Positions 18,192-28,065 of a DNA stretch of 62,267 nt are shown piece after piece. Source of the stretch: Oscillochloris sp. (GTDB lineage: Bacteria > Chloroflexota > Chloroflexia > Chloroflexales > Chloroflexaceae); NCBI GenBank assembly GCA_012032775.1, contig JAAUQO010000007.1, positions 1-62,267 on the forward strand. Direction: 5' to 3'. Both the position numbers and the translations under genes were made by a program. The notes under the pieces are model-generated. The model saw only the letters and a list, made by a program, of their open reading frames with translations, was not told the DNA's origin and ran no database searches. The stretch's first letter is position 1, and every line of letters begins with the position of its first letter.

Positions 18192-19600
18192 CTACGGCGT
18201 GGGCATAACCAGCAGGTAGCCTTCAGCGGTAGCGCCGTCGGCGGGCGCGGCTTGCAACGGATCAACCGTGATCAGGTTGCGGGGTGTGCCGCTGCCGCGC
18301 GGGTTGAGCGTGCCGCCCACCAGCAATGCATCGCGCCGAATGGCCGCACCAAGCAGGGGTGAACTGCCGGCACTGGTGCCGGGCGCGGCCAGAGCCGTCC
18401 AGATCCGCCGTGTGCGAAAGTCGGGTGCGATCACGGCGAAGTATGGCTCACCGCCTTCGTAGCCGCCAAGGGTGATGCCGGCGAATTGCATGCCGGTGCG
18501 GCTTTTCAGGCTGGCGTAGGCATCGCCGGCCAGTAATACCGTGCCGTCCTCGGCGGCGCTGATCGCCTTGATACCGATCGAGTTGCCTTTCCCATCATTC
18601 AAGCGCGTCAGCAGCCACTGGCCGAGCAGCAGGGTGCCGTCGGCGGGGTTGAAGCGGCCGAACCAGGCCAGCGACTTGGCGCCGCTGATATTCGAGGTGT
18701 TGCTGTAGTTGTCGATATTGATCTGCTCGCTGTTGCTCAGGCGGCGGCCGATATCGCGCGGATCGCGCTGGTAAATACTGTTGCCGCCGTCGGTAAATCC
18801 GGCGAAATAGAGCATGCCGTCGCGGCCGATCGCCACTCGCCGGCCTTCCGAGTCGGCGCCCAGATTCGCGCCCTTCACCGCACTTGCACTGTGATCATAG
18901 TTCGTCCAGACAACTGTGCCGTTGGCGTCGTAGGCCCGCAGGTAGGCCACTTTCAGATCGCCGGCTTTCTGGGTGTAGCCGGCGACGAACACCAGTCCGC
19001 TCGCAGCCTCGATCGCAATATCATCCACCCCGCTGCCGGCCGGTTGCCATCCGGTTGCACCGCTGCCGTCGAGGTTATAGCGCGTGATCGTGTCGCCGCT
19101 CAGAACCGCGACGGCGCCGTTGTGTCGATCGCGCAACGACTCACATCGCCCGCAGATGCCGACCAGCGGGCCTGATCAAGGGTTGGCTCAAGTACCACAA
19201 CACCGAAACTACCGCAAACCAGGGTTGCGCCATCGCCGGCAACTTCCAGATCGCGCACCGGCCCATTGAAACGCGTAATACTGATAATCGCATCGCCGAA
19301 GGCATTCAGACGCAGTAACGCACCTTCACCGCCGCCGTCGATGCGGTATGTGGCGGCGCCCGCAGGTGCGAGATCGGGCCATGTGCCGGCCGCCAGGATG
19401 CTGTTGTCGGCGGCGAATGCAACCGCCTGCAAACTATCATCGGCGCTGCTGCCCAGGTACGTTGCGCGCAGTGCGAGCGAGCGCTCGTAGCTGAGATACG
19501 GCAAATACACGTGAATATCCGACTGCGCCCGGGCAGGCAATGTTGCGCCGATCAAGCCGGCAACCAGGAGTACGAAAAGCAACAACCAACGGCGGATCAT
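18192..19600 (-). pseudogene. Secreted beta-propeller-like protein, one-base frameshift
   Basis: With one base restored this is a 469-residue secreted protein. ATG at 19600 follows GGAGGCACT and begins a signal peptide (MIRRWLLLFVLLVAGLIGATLPARAQ). The mature part is a series of blades of the type VAFAADNSILAAG, LEVAGDGATLVCG and AIGRDGMLYFAGFTDGG, like SBBP/NHL propellers. The frame breaks near 19120-19128 in CGCGATCGACACAACGG; one more base joins RCAID to HNGAVAVLSGD. Restored length is divisible by three. It is likely a cell-surface protein, with no enzyme motif visible. Confidence 0.75.
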
Positions 19601-19820
19601 AGTGCCTCCATAACAGGTTTCAAGGAAGACGTTTCCCATCCCACGCCGCACGCCTTCCATCGCATGTCCCGCACTTATTGTATAAAAAAGGTTAATCGGC
19701 GTCGCCTGTACGATCCTCACTCAAACGTCCTGATTAGCAATGGGCCGGCCGGATCTATAATGGCTTGCGCGATTGCGCCGGTTCTTTGCGGTTTCAGCTT
19801 TTGCCTGTGATCTTCTTGCT

Positions 19821-21119
19821 ATGCTTATTCGCATCTTCCCGTTCCTGTTCGTGGTTTTTCTGGCGGCCTGTGCTGTGCCGCCACCGCCTGCGGCCACGCC
19901 GACCGTTCCTGCGGCGACCGTTACCGCCATGCCGCCGACGCTGACGCCGGAGCCGCCCACGGCGACGCCGGAGCCGCCGACTGCGACGCCTGAACCCCTG
20001 GCGTTGACGATCTGGCTGGCCGAAGATGAGCAAGCCCTGCCGATCATCAGCGCGGCCTTGAATGATGTCGCCGCTGAACTCGACATCCGAATTTCGCTCG
20101 TCGCACGGCCCGCTGACGCGCTGCGCCTGAGTCTGGCGACGGCCGAGTTGCTCGGCGAGCCGCCGCCGGATCTGATCTGGGGCGACGGCAATCTGCTGGT
20201 GGGTTTGTTGGCCGACGGCGCATTACAGCCGTTGCCGGCCGATGCGGCGGCGGGTATGTTGCCCGCACTCGTTACAGCGGCACGTAGCGGCGGCGAGATC
20301 TGGGGGGCGCCGATGCTGGCCCGCAACGGCTTGTTGCTGCTCTACAATCCGGCCCTGGCGAATGAACCGCCGGCCACCAGCGATGAGTTGATCGTGCGTT
20401 CGCGTGCCGCCGCAACGCCGCTTGTGGCGGGCATGGTGATGGCCTGGGATGAAGCGCGCTGGCTGGCGCCCTGGTTGTATGCCTTCGGCGGCACACTTAC
20501 CGATCCCGCAGGCGAGTTGCCGACCCTGGAGAGTCCCGAGATGGTGGCGGCGCTGAATCTGCTGCGCGAGCTCTACCGCTCGGCGCCGACGAATGGCGAT
20601 GACTACCGGCGCGGCCAGCGGCTATTGGCGCAGGGCTATGCCGCCTATGCCGTCGATGGCGACTGGTCGCTGGCCCAGTATCGCACCCTGAGTGAGACAC
20701 TGACGCTGGAGCTTGCGCCGTTGCCGCTGGTGCCGGCAAGCGGACGCCGGGCGACGCCGCTGCTCGACGGCGATTTTCTGCTGTTCCAGCGCGATCTGGC
20801 CGGGCCGCAGCGTGATCTGGCGCTGGAACTGCTGCGCGCGTTGCAGTCGCCGCAGTGCCAACTGGCTCTGGCGACGGCCCTGACACGCTTGCCGGCGAAC
20901 CCACTGGTTCTTGACGATCCACAACTCGCTGCCGACCCGGTACTTGCGACTCAGTTGCCGTTTGCCCGTCAGGCGCCCGGTTTGCCGCCGACCAATGCCG
21001 CTCGCTGTGCGTTATGGGGGATCGATGTCTGGCTGCCGAGCCTGATCAGCGGGCGTTTCGAAGCGGAAGAGATCGCCACCCGTATGCAACGCGAGGCCGA
21101 AGCATGCCTCGGCCGCTGA
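19821..21119 (+). CDS. ABC-type solute-binding lipoprotein (family 1)
   Basis: The 432-residue lipoprotein starts at ATG 19821 with signal MLIRIFPFLFVVFLAAC. A TPEPPTA repeat linker follows, then a family-1 (sugar) binding protein: LTIWLAEDEQALPIISAAL, DLIWGDGNLLVGLLADGALQPL, IWGAPMLARNGLLLLYNPAL, AAYAVDGDWSLAQY. The order matches maltose-binding-like proteins. No permease or ATPase gene is adjacent, so its transporter must lie elsewhere or it has another role. An earlier TTG at 19773 would spoil the signal peptide. Confidence 0.85.
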   Translation: MLIRIFPFLFVVFLAACAVPPPPAATPTVPAATVTAMPPTLTPEPPTATPEPPTATPEPLALTIWLAEDEQALPIISAALNDVAAELDIRISLVARPADALRLSLATAELLGEPPPDLIWGDGNLLVGLLADGALQPLPADAAAGMLPALVTAARSGGEIWGAPMLARNGLLLLYNPALANEPPATSDELIVRSRAAATPLVAGMVMAWDEARWLAPWLYAFGGTLTDPAGELPTLESPEMVAALNLLRELYRSAPTNGDDYRRGQRLLAQGYAAYAVDGDWSLAQYRTLSETLTLELAPLPLVPASGRRATPLLDGDFLLFQRDLAGPQRDLALELLRALQSPQCQLALATALTRLPANPLVLDDPQLAADPVLATQLPFARQAPGLPPTNAARCALWGIDVWLPSLISGRFEAEEIATRMQREAEACLGR

Positions 21120-21200
21120 TGCAACTTTGGCCCGGCTGAAACGTAGAATCTTCAAGACGACCATTGTGTGTCGTTGCGGCGGCTTTATCTCCGTAACGCC

Positions 21201-21752
21201 ATGAAAGAAGATTCTTTTCCGATGAATATACCATGCCCAACATGCGGCAGTGCCGTGCCTGCCGATGCCCAATTCTGTATTGAGTGCGGCGCGGCCATCC
21301 AACACTCGCAAACTGTGGAAACGATTCCATTACGCGAAGGCACCGTGATCGATGCCGGCTGCCGAACATGCGGCACGCTCAATCCGGCCCAGGCGTTATT
21401 TTGTATGCGTTGTGGAAGCAGACTTTCCAGCCCCTCGCGGCCGGGGTTACGACCGTATCTTCTGGTTGGCGGCGCCGCGCTTATTCTCGGCTTGCTGGCG
21501 CTGACCCGTACTCCGGCCTTGTTCCGGCTCACACCAATGTTTCTAAGCGGCCTGTTGCTGATCGGGATGGCATTTGTGGTGGCGCGGCTCTTCAGCAGCG
21601 GGCAGATCATCCCGGCGCTGTTCGTCTTGTTCTGGTCGCTCGGCATCCCACTGCTGTTGATCGGGCCGCTGCCGTTGCGCTTGCCGATCCTGTTGGTGTT
21701 GCTTGGGCTGAGTGTGCTAACCTATGTAGTCGCTCGTACCCGACAGCCGTAA
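21201..21752 (+). CDS. Double zinc-ribbon membrane protein
   Basis: A 183-residue protein with two four-Cys zinc ribbons (CPTCGSAVPADAQFCIECG and CRTCGTLNPAQALFCMRCG) followed by three to four membrane helices (LRPYLLVGGAALILGLLAL onward). Such proteins are common but uncharacterised. The ribbons would lie in the cytoplasm. ATG 21201 or 21222 are both possible. The next gene, a ParA-type ATPase, also carries a zinc ribbon, which suggests a shared process. Confidence 0.75.
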   Translation: MKEDSFPMNIPCPTCGSAVPADAQFCIECGAAIQHSQTVETIPLREGTVIDAGCRTCGTLNPAQALFCMRCGSRLSSPSRPGLRPYLLVGGAALILGLLALTRTPALFRLTPMFLSGLLLIGMAFVVARLFSSGQIIPALFVLFWSLGIPLLLIGPLPLRLPILLVLLGLSVLTYVVARTRQP

Positions 21753-21841
21753 CGGATGCATGGCACGGGCGCACCTGCCGCGCCCTACGGTTTGGATTTG
21801 CCCTGCACGCCGCCCGCCTCACCTGTCTTGCCTGCAAACGT

Positions 21842-21870
21842 TTGACACCGCTCCTGCCTTGCACTACACT
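21842..21870 (+). promoter_or_regulatory. Promoter of the ParA-zinc ribbon gene
   Basis: TTGACA (21842-21847), a 17-base spacer and TACACT (21865-21870) lie about 60 bases ahead of ATG 21933, and AAGGAG lies at the right distance. This suggests the run 21933-25020 is transcribed from here. Confidence 0.6.
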
Positions 21871-21932
21871 TCGACTTGACCGGGCAACCGCATCTGGTTG
21901 CGTGCCCCGCATCCCGGCTGAAGGAGCAACGT

Positions 21933-22964
21933 ATGGGGCGGATCGTCGCAGTTACCAATCTGAAGGGCGGGATCGGCAAGACAACAACAGTTGTCCATGT
22001 CGGCGCGGGGCTTGCCTTGAAGGGCGCCCGCGTGTTGATCATCGACGTTGATGCGCAGGGTAACCTGGCGATGGCCCTTGGTGTCCGGCCGCGTCGTACC
22101 CTGTACGAAGCCCTGGTGGACGGCGCACCAATCGCTTCGTGTGCGGTTTCCGCCCGGCCGAACCTCGATATTGTCGCCGCCGATGAGTCGCTGCTTACTG
22201 CGCAGCCGACAATCGCGCGCCGCCCCGATTGGCCGCGTGTGCTGGAGCAGGCATTACGCCCGGTGCGCAACGAATACGATTTCATCTTCATCGATTGCGG
22301 CGGTTCACTTACGGTGCTAAATCTTAATGCGCTCACGGCAGCTTCCGAAGTTCTGGTGCCGACCACCGTCGAGCCGTTTTCGGTGCGCGGCCTGGAGATG
22401 CTGATCCAGCAGATCGCCCGCGTTAAAGGCTCCAGCCGGAGTTTGCGGGCCGTCATTCCGACGATGTATGATCCACGCCGGCGCCAGTCGCTTGAGTTGT
22501 TGGAGCAGTTGCAGGCGAGTTACGGCGCGTTGCTTGCGTCGCCGATTCGGGTGAATGTGCGCCTCTCGGAAGCTTCGTCGGTGGGAAAGACGATCTACGA
22601 ATACGATCCACGATCACGCGGCGCGATCGACTACGCCCAACTGGTTGAATTATTGAGCGAGCGCTGGGCATTTTCGCCGCCTGCGCAAGCGCCGCAGAAG
22701 CCGGTAGCAGCGCCGGCTGAGCCGGCCAGCCCTGCACCACCCGAACCGATTGTTGCGCCGGTATCGCCGGCCCCCGTCAGTCCTTCCGCTGCCGCCGCCC
22801 AAGCGGCCGATCCGCCGGTGGTTTCGGGGGCGGGCCACCTGCTGTCGAGCAGTTGCCCAAATTGTGGTGGGCCACTCTCACGGGCAACGGTGGCCGGCTA
22901 TCGGGTTGCCTATTGCAACCATTGTCGCTATCGCCGTCAGGAACTTGCCTCGGGGCGCCGGTAG
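21933..22964 (+). CDS. ParA/Soj-type ATPase with C-terminal zinc ribbon
   Basis: The 343-residue protein begins at ATG 21933 behind AAGGAG. Residues 1-250 are a ParA/MinD ATPase with deviant Walker A KGGIGKTT, IIDVDAQGN and FIFIDCGG. A Pro/Ala linker of about 60 residues follows, then a single zinc ribbon (CPNCGGPLSRATVAGYRVAYCNHC). No ParB gene or parS-like site is seen nearby, so it is probably not the chromosome-partition pair. Orphan ParA proteins position membrane or protein complexes, and here the neighbours downstream are two polytopic membrane proteins. Confidence 0.87.
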   Translation: MGRIVAVTNLKGGIGKTTTVVHVGAGLALKGARVLIIDVDAQGNLAMALGVRPRRTLYEALVDGAPIASCAVSARPNLDIVAADESLLTAQPTIARRPDWPRVLEQALRPVRNEYDFIFIDCGGSLTVLNLNALTAASEVLVPTTVEPFSVRGLEMLIQQIARVKGSSRSLRAVIPTMYDPRRRQSLELLEQLQASYGALLASPIRVNVRLSEASSVGKTIYEYDPRSRGAIDYAQLVELLSERWAFSPPAQAPQKPVAAPAEPASPAPPEPIVAPVSPAPVSPSAAAAQAADPPVVSGAGHLLSSSCPNCGGPLSRATVAGYRVAYCNHCRYRRQELASGRR

Positions 22965-23031
22965 AGACGCACCATGCTGCGCCTTTAGCCTGCCTTTACC
23001 GGCGCCTCCACCAACTGTTTGATCCGATCCA

Positions 23032-24344
23032 ATGAAGCATGTTGCTTTTCCACGCCTTGTACCGGTGATCTTTCTCACAGCCGTGCTTCTGGCTGGGCTG
23101 GGCCTTGGCGGCAGTGTGCGGGCCGCGCCGCTTGATCCGCCCTGGTCGCAGGGGTTGGTGCGGGTCGATGCGCTGGCGGCGCTTTGGATCGCCTTCACCG
23201 CCGCGATCGCATTCGCTGAATTGGCTACGGATCGTTCCTGGCGGCGGATATTCAGCGTGGCGCTGCTTGGGTTCGCCTACCTCACCACCCATTTCGCACT
23301 GCTTGGCGCGCTGCTGGCCCTGGCAACCCTGATTGCCGGACGGCATTGGGCTGCGCGTTTAAGCGGATTGCTTGCCGCCGCCGGGTTGGCGCTGATCGGC
23401 GCGCAGGCCGACTCGTGGCGCTACCCCAGCCCGACGATCGGGCTTGGCTTGAACAGCATCAGTTTGTTGCTGTTGATCGGCGCTGTGGTGTTGGCGATCT
23501 GGTGGCCGCAACAAGCCCGGCAGTCCGACCGATCAGCGGCGCCGTTCACCCCACAGCCCGACGGGTTGCTGAGCGTCGCCCTGCTCTACGGCCTGATGCG
23601 CTTATTCGTGCTCGGGCCGTGGAATCTCGGCTGGCTCTTTGCCATGCAATTGCTCGGCGCCGCAGGCGCGCTCTGGGCTTCCTGGCGCGCCGCACGTAGC
23701 CCCGATCCGTTGGCTCAGCCGTGGCTCAGCGCCTACTTGTTGAGCCTGGCCCTGGCCGGTGTCGGCCTGAGTTCGGCGCCGGCATTGGATTGGTGGTCTT
23801 CGCCTTCCTGGCCTTGCTCGCGCTTCAGTTGAGTTGTGGTGGTTCAGCAGGGCGTTGGCCGGGATTGCTGTGGTTGCAGAGCGCTGCTGTGCCGTTCAGC
23901 CTGCCGTTTACCACGGCCTGGGCGGCGGTTGCCGGGGCGCTTGCGGGCGGCTTGAGCCTGCTGGCCGGCACATTCTGGTTCGCCGCCTTGCTGGCGGCGT
24001 TGCCTCCGGCGCGCATGGCAGTCGCTCCAGCCGTGCATGATTCGCCGCCGCCGCCGCTGCGCTGGATCGCGGCCGGGTTGAGTTTGTTCGGCGGGGTGGC
24101 AGCCCCGGCGATCACCAGTTTCTTGATCGAACCCCTGATCACCCAGTTGCAGGCCGGGCTCACGCCATTCGGCGATCTGGCGCTGTGGCCCTGGGCCGGA
24201 CTGATCAGCTTGAATTCAGCCCGCCAGACGGTTGCAACCCTGCCGTCGTTGGCCCTGGCGGTGCTGATGCTTGTGCTTGCGGCGCTGGCCTGGTTGCTTA
24301 CCCGCCTGCTGGCGCTGCGCGACGAGAGGCAGCCCGATGCGTGA
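23032..24344 (+). pseudogene. Polytopic membrane protein, possible NuoL/N-like relic, one-base frameshift
   Basis: With one base restored this is a 437-residue protein with about 12 membrane helices. An N-terminal VRVDALAALWIAFTAAIAFAEL segment resembles the lDgls...lYS start of complex-I antiporter subunits (NuoL/M/N), and later LPFTTAWAAVAGALAGG recalls their GLPP loop, but the usual Lys/Glu residues are not evident. The frame breaks near 23777-23790 (GCGCCGGCATTGGATTGG); the second frame continues AGIGLVVFAFLALLAL. The next gene overlaps by 8 bases. The homology is weak and needs a profile search. A plain unknown membrane protein is the alternative. Confidence 0.6.
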
Positions 24345-25020
24345 GGTGCTTGGGGCGCTCGGGTTGGCCTGGCCGCGGCTGTTGATCTACCCCGGTGGCC
24401 TGCTTGCGCTGATCGCGGCCTGGTTGTTGGCGCACGGTTTGGCAAGGGTTACCGGCCGGGCGGTGCCGCCGTTGCGCCGGGGCGATATCTGGCTGATGGT
24501 GCCGCCGCTCTTGGCATTGAGTATGCTGCCGTTACCGCCGGCCCGCAGCTTTCCCTACGGCCTTGATCTGTTGGCGGCACTGGCATTATGTGGCTTGCCG
24601 CGCGTTGTGCTGATCGCACGCAGCGGTGGCCTGGCTGCCGAGCGGCTGGCCGATCTGCGCCGGCCGGCCGGTGCATTTGTGCTGGGTGCATGGGCGCTGG
24701 CCGAAGGCGCGGGCGCGATTGAACTGAGCGCATTGCTGAGCGCACCGGAACCGGCCTGGCGTTGGGGCCTACTGCTTGGCGGCGGGATCGGCTGGATCGC
24801 AGGCGTGGCCTGGTTGGATCGGACTGGTGGGATGCCAAGTTGGGCAACTGCACCGGGAGATTTAGGGCTGACATTGATCGGCGGATTGCCGATCCTGGCT
24901 TTGTTGGCGGCAGTGATCGCGGAGCGTTTGCCCGACGGCTGGGCGGGCTGGATGCTCCCGCCCCTGGCCGCCGTGATCGCTGTTGGAGTGCTGCTGACTA
25001 CCCGCTGGGTATTGAGGTAA
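24337..25020 (+). CDS. Membrane protein, possible NuoH/EchB-like
   Basis: A 227-residue protein with about seven membrane helices, starting at ATG 24337 inside the end of the previous gene (translational coupling). The middle part (YGLDLLAALALCGLPRVVLIA, then LRRPAGAFVLGAWALAEGAGAIELSALL) has the layout of the EchB/HycD/NuoH subunit, where RE-L-hydrophobic-E follows a small-residue helix. The acidic quinone-site loops of true NuoH are not seen. It probably forms a complex with the preceding protein. The assignment is tentative. Confidence 0.55.
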   Translation: MREVLGALGLAWPRLLIYPGGLLALIAAWLLAHGLARVTGRAVPPLRRGDIWLMVPPLLALSMLPLPPARSFPYGLDLLAALALCGLPRVVLIARSGGLAAERLADLRRPAGAFVLGAWALAEGAGAIELSALLSAPEPAWRWGLLLGGGIGWIAGVAWLDRTGGMPSWATAPGDLGLTLIGGLPILALLAAVIAERLPDGWAGWMLPPLAAVIAVGVLLTTRWVLR

Positions 25021-25064
25021 GGTTCAACGGCTGGACACAATTGCGCATGTTGGATTGCGCATTG

Positions 25065-25691
25065 TTACGCCGCATCAACCGTGCGATAGCCGCCGCGGCC
25101 TTTGGGCGAGAATGCATCGGCGAGATTGGCGATAATGGCGCTTGCCAACTGCATCTCGTGGCGCAAAAGGCTGCGGAGCGCCTGGAGATCACGATCGGGC
25201 CATTGCTCGAACAGATCCGAGATCGTGCTGCTGACGAGTTGCACATACTCCAGGCGCAGGCGCTGCTCGTGTTGCTGGTAGATCCGGCGCACCTCCACCG
25301 AAACCGGCTCCATCTCGGCGGCCTCGTTCGGATAGTAGCGCTGGAAGGCTGTCAGCACGGCGCGTTGGAATGTGCGTACCAGATCGACATCGCTGCGCTC
25401 GGTCTGACCGCCGAGCGTCGCCGTATACGTCCAGGTAAGATCGAGCGGCTCAAGCGGCAATTCACGCCCCTCGGAGGCCAGTTGATGTACGGCCGACCAG
25501 GTGAATGTTAAATCGAGCCAGGGCGGGATATTATCGCTGGTGATTGGTTCATCGTGTTCAGGGAAAAGTTCCACTTTACAGGCACGATCGTGACTGGCGG
25601 GCACAATACTCTCTACAAAGGCATGTTCATGCAGGCTGGCTGCCAACCATGCATCTTCAAGCCCGGTTACCAGATCATCATATGTCAACAT
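25065..25691 (-). CDS. Conserved hypothetical protein
   Basis: A 208-residue soluble protein whose family I cannot name. ATG at 25691 is preceded by GGAGCAGCG; a longer frame adds 36 unlikely residues. The N-terminus MLTYDDLVTGLEDAWLAASLHEHAFVES and the repeated paired-helix pattern (VSVEVRRIYQQHEQRLRLEYVQLVSSTISDLFE) suggest an alpha-beta protein. It faces groESL from the other side of the CIRCE region and its 5' region ends about 100 bases before the first CIRCE copy. No motif points to an activity. Confidence 0.6.
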   Translation of the reverse strand: MLTYDDLVTGLEDAWLAASLHEHAFVESIVPASHDRACKVELFPEHDEPITSDNIPPWLDLTFTWSAVHQLASEGRELPLEPLDLTWTYTATLGGQTERSDVDLVRTFQRAVLTAFQRYYPNEAAEMEPVSVEVRRIYQQHEQRLRLEYVQLVSSTISDLFEQWPDRDLQALRSLLRHEMQLASAIIANLADAFSPKGRGGYRTVDAA

Positions 25692-25792
25692 CGCTGCTCC
25701 TTCGTATGATCGTCGGGTTATTGTACTGCAAAATACGCAGTTTGTGGCGATGCTGCCGCCCCGTCGTTGTATTGCCATAACCGGTGGTTTGA

Positions 25793-25819
25793 TTGGCACT
25801 CATTCCTGATGAGTGCTAA
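25793..25819 (+). promoter_or_regulatory. CIRCE operator 1 (HrcA site)
   Basis: TTGGCACTC, nine bases, GAGTGCTAA: one base away from the CIRCE consensus TTAGCACTC-N9-GAGTGCTAA. It lies just upstream of the -35 box of the groESL promoter. HrcA should bind here and repress in the absence of heat stress. Confidence 0.85.
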
Positions 25820-25826
25820 AATAGAC

Positions 25827-25855
25827 TTGACAAGCGGCCCGGCTTTGAGTACTAT
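25827..25855 (+). promoter_or_regulatory. groESL promoter between two CIRCE sites
   Basis: TTGACA (25827-25832), a 17-base spacer and TACTAT (25850-25855). Both flanks carry a CIRCE operator, so HrcA bound at either site would block the polymerase. A TATACT at 25853 is a second -10 candidate with a poorer 20-base spacer. Confidence 0.75.
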
Positions 25856-25864
25856 ACTGAGCGA

Positions 25865-25891
25865 TTAGCACTCTATAACGAAGAGTGCTAA
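25865..25891 (+). promoter_or_regulatory. CIRCE operator 2 (HrcA site)
   Basis: A perfect consensus copy, TTAGCACTC-TATAACGAA-GAGTGCTAA, extended by GCGA/TCGC on both sides. It covers the expected transcription start of groESL. Confidence 0.95.
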
Positions 25892-25937
25892 TCGCTCTAA
25901 CTGTTGTGAGACTGATTGAACATGGAGGATACGAGTC

Positions 25938-26240
25938 ATGGCGGATTTCCGGATCCGGCCGCTTGGCGACCGTGTGGTGATCAAGCCGGCCGAGCGCGAG
26001 GAGAAGACCAAAGGCGGCATTTTCCTGCCCGATACTGCGAGCAAGGAGCGGCCGATGGAGGGTACGATTCTTGCCGTCGGTGATGGTCGCCGCGACGACA
26101 GCGGCAAGCTGATTCCGATGAACGTTCAGGCCGGTGATAAGGTGCTGTTCGCAAAGTACAGCGGCACCGAGTTCAAGGTCGATGAGATTGAGTATCTGAT
26201 CCTCTCGGAGAAGGACATCCTGGGCGTTATCCAGGACTAA
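25938..26240 (+). CDS. groES: Co-chaperonin GroES
   Basis: The 100-residue GroES caps the GroEL barrel with ATP. It shows the family start [34 protein letters not shown] (mobile loop KTKGGIFLP) and the end [18 protein letters not shown]. Length is standard. A dual-CIRCE heat-shock promoter drives it, and groEL follows after 53 bases in the same operon. A GGAGG lies upstream of ATG 25938. Confidence 0.98.
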   Translation: MADFRIRPLGDRVVIKPAEREEKTKGGIFLPDTASKERPMEGTILAVGDGRRDDSGKLIPMNVQAGDKVLFAKYSGTEFKVDEIEYLILSEKDILGVIQD

Positions 26241-26293
26241 TCCCTCGTGACGGTTTCGCAAATATTTAGTAATTGCCAGGAGCATACACGCAT

Positions 26294-27946
26294 ATGCCGA
26301 AGCAGCTTTATTTCAACGAAGAGGCTCGCCGCTCGCTTAAGCGCGGCGTTGACATGGTAGCCGACGCCGTGAAGACCACCCTTGGTCCGCGTGGTCGCAA
26401 TGTTGCCATCGATAAGAAGTTCGGTTCGCCCACCGTCACCCACGACGGTGTGACGGTCGCCAAAGAGATCGAGCTCAAGGATCCGTTCGAGAACATGGGT
26501 GCGCAGTTGCTCAAGGAAGCCGCCACCAAGACGAACGATGTCGCCGGTGACGGTACCACCACCGCAACGGTGCTCGCCCAGGCGATCGTGACCGAGGGCC
26601 TCAAGGTTGTTGCCGCCGGCGCCAACGCGATGCTGCTCAAGCGCGGCCTCGACAAGGGTGCCGAGGCGCTCGTCGCCACCATTCGCGCCAGCGCCACTCC
26701 GGTGCGCGACCGCGCCGATATCGCCCACGTCGCCACGAATTCGGCCGCCGACAGCGAGATCGGTGAACTGATCGCCGAGGTGATGGAGAAGGTTGGTAAG
26801 GACGGCGTGATCACGGTTGAGGAGTCCAAGGGTGTGGCCTTCGAGAAGGAGTACACCGAGGGCATGCAGTTCGACCGCGGCTATATCTCGGGCTACATGG
26901 TCACTAATGTTGACCGCCAGGAGGCCGAGCTCGACGACCCCTACATTCTGATCACCGACAAGAAGATCAGCAGCATCCAGGAGATCCTGCCGGTGCTGGA
27001 GAAGGTGTTGCAGGTCACCAAGAACTTCGTGATCATCGCCGAGGACATCGACGGCGAGGCGCTTGCGACGCTGGTTGTGAACAAGCTGCGCGGCACCATC
27101 AATGCGCTGGCCGTTAAGGCTCCCGGTTTCGGCGATCGCCGCAAGGCCATGCTCCAGGATATCGCGATCCTGACCGGCGGCACCGTGATCAGCGAGGAGA
27201 TCGGTCGTAAGCTCGATAGCGCCACGATCGACGACCTGGGCCGCGCTCGCAAGGTTGTCGCCACCAAGGACGACACCACGATTGTCGAGGGCCGCGGTGA
27301 TGATGGTTCGATCCGCGCTCGCATCGAGCAGATCCGCGCTCAGATCGAGACGACCACCAGCGACTTCGACCGCGAGAAGCTGCAGGAGCGCCTGGCTAAG
27401 TTGGCCGGCGGCGTGGCGGTGATCAAGGTTGGTGCTGCGACCGAGCCGGAGCTGAAGGAGAAGAAGCACCGTGTTGAGGACGCCCTGAGCGCGACCCGCG
27501 CTGCGGTTGAGGAAGGTATTGTCGCCGGCGGCGGCGTGAGCCTGATCAACGCCATTTCGGCCCTCGACAGTGTGCAGGTTGCCCACGAGGATGAGCAGGT
27601 CGGCATCACCATTCTGCGCCGGGCGCTTGAGGAGCCGCTGCGCATCCTGGCCCGCAACGCCGGTGAAGAGGGCTCGGTCATCATCGCCAATGTGCGCCGC
27701 ATAGCCGAAGAGAAGGGCGACAAGAGCCTTGGTTACAACGTGCTGACCGGCGAGTACGGCAGCATGATCGAGCAGGGCATCATCGACCCGGTCAAGGTGA
27801 CTCGCAGCGCCGTGCAGAACGCGGTCTCGATTGCGGGTATGATCCTGACCACCGAGGCTCTGATCACCGACCTACCCGAGGAGAAGGGCAATGGCGGCGG
27901 CGGTATGCCCGGCGGTATGGGTGGTATGGGCGGCATGGACTTCTAA
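26294..27946 (+). CDS. groEL: Chaperonin GroEL
   Basis: The 550-residue chaperonin subunit forms the folding chamber. Start [23 protein letters not shown] site [30 protein letters not shown], and the C-terminal Gly-Met tail [15 protein letters not shown] are all canonical. An in-frame start at 26273 would add seven residues; ATG 26294 matches the family start. The codon use is markedly biased (many GCC, CTG, GAG) as in highly expressed genes, which also opens long false frames on the other strand. A strong terminator ends the operon. Confidence 0.99.
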   Translation: MPKQLYFNEEARRSLKRGVDMVADAVKTTLGPRGRNVAIDKKFGSPTVTHDGVTVAKEIELKDPFENMGAQLLKEAATKTNDVAGDGTTTATVLAQAIVTEGLKVVAAGANAMLLKRGLDKGAEALVATIRASATPVRDRADIAHVATNSAADSEIGELIAEVMEKVGKDGVITVEESKGVAFEKEYTEGMQFDRGYISGYMVTNVDRQEAELDDPYILITDKKISSIQEILPVLEKVLQVTKNFVIIAEDIDGEALATLVVNKLRGTINALAVKAPGFGDRRKAMLQDIAILTGGTVISEEIGRKLDSATIDDLGRARKVVATKDDTTIVEGRGDDGSIRARIEQIRAQIETTTSDFDREKLQERLAKLAGGVAVIKVGAATEPELKEKKHRVEDALSATRAAVEEGIVAGGGVSLINAISALDSVQVAHEDEQVGITILRRALEEPLRILARNAGEEGSVIIANVRRIAEEKGDKSLGYNVLTGEYGSMIEQGIIDPVKVTRSAVQNAVSIAGMILTTEALITDLPEEKGNGGGGMPGGMGGMGGMDF

Positions 27947-27978
27947 TTGCACTTCGGCTCCCGCCGAATTGGCATCCG

Positions 27979-28021
27979 GTTTGGGCGATTGGCGGTTTCC
28001 GCCAATCGCCCAAACTGTTTT
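27979..28021 (+). terminator. Terminator of groESL
   Basis: A perfect 17-bp stem (27979-27995 with 27999-28015) around a TTT loop, followed by TGTTTTATT. It lies about 30 bases after the groEL stop. Confidence 0.9.
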
Positions 28022-28065
28022 ATTGGCTGAGATCTGCCGATCCGCCCGCGATCGGCGAATCACTG

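Noticed and set aside
26237..27586. 449-residue open frame antisense to groEL
   Set aside because: It lies wholly inside groEL, has no family likeness and results from biased codon use in a highly expressed gene.
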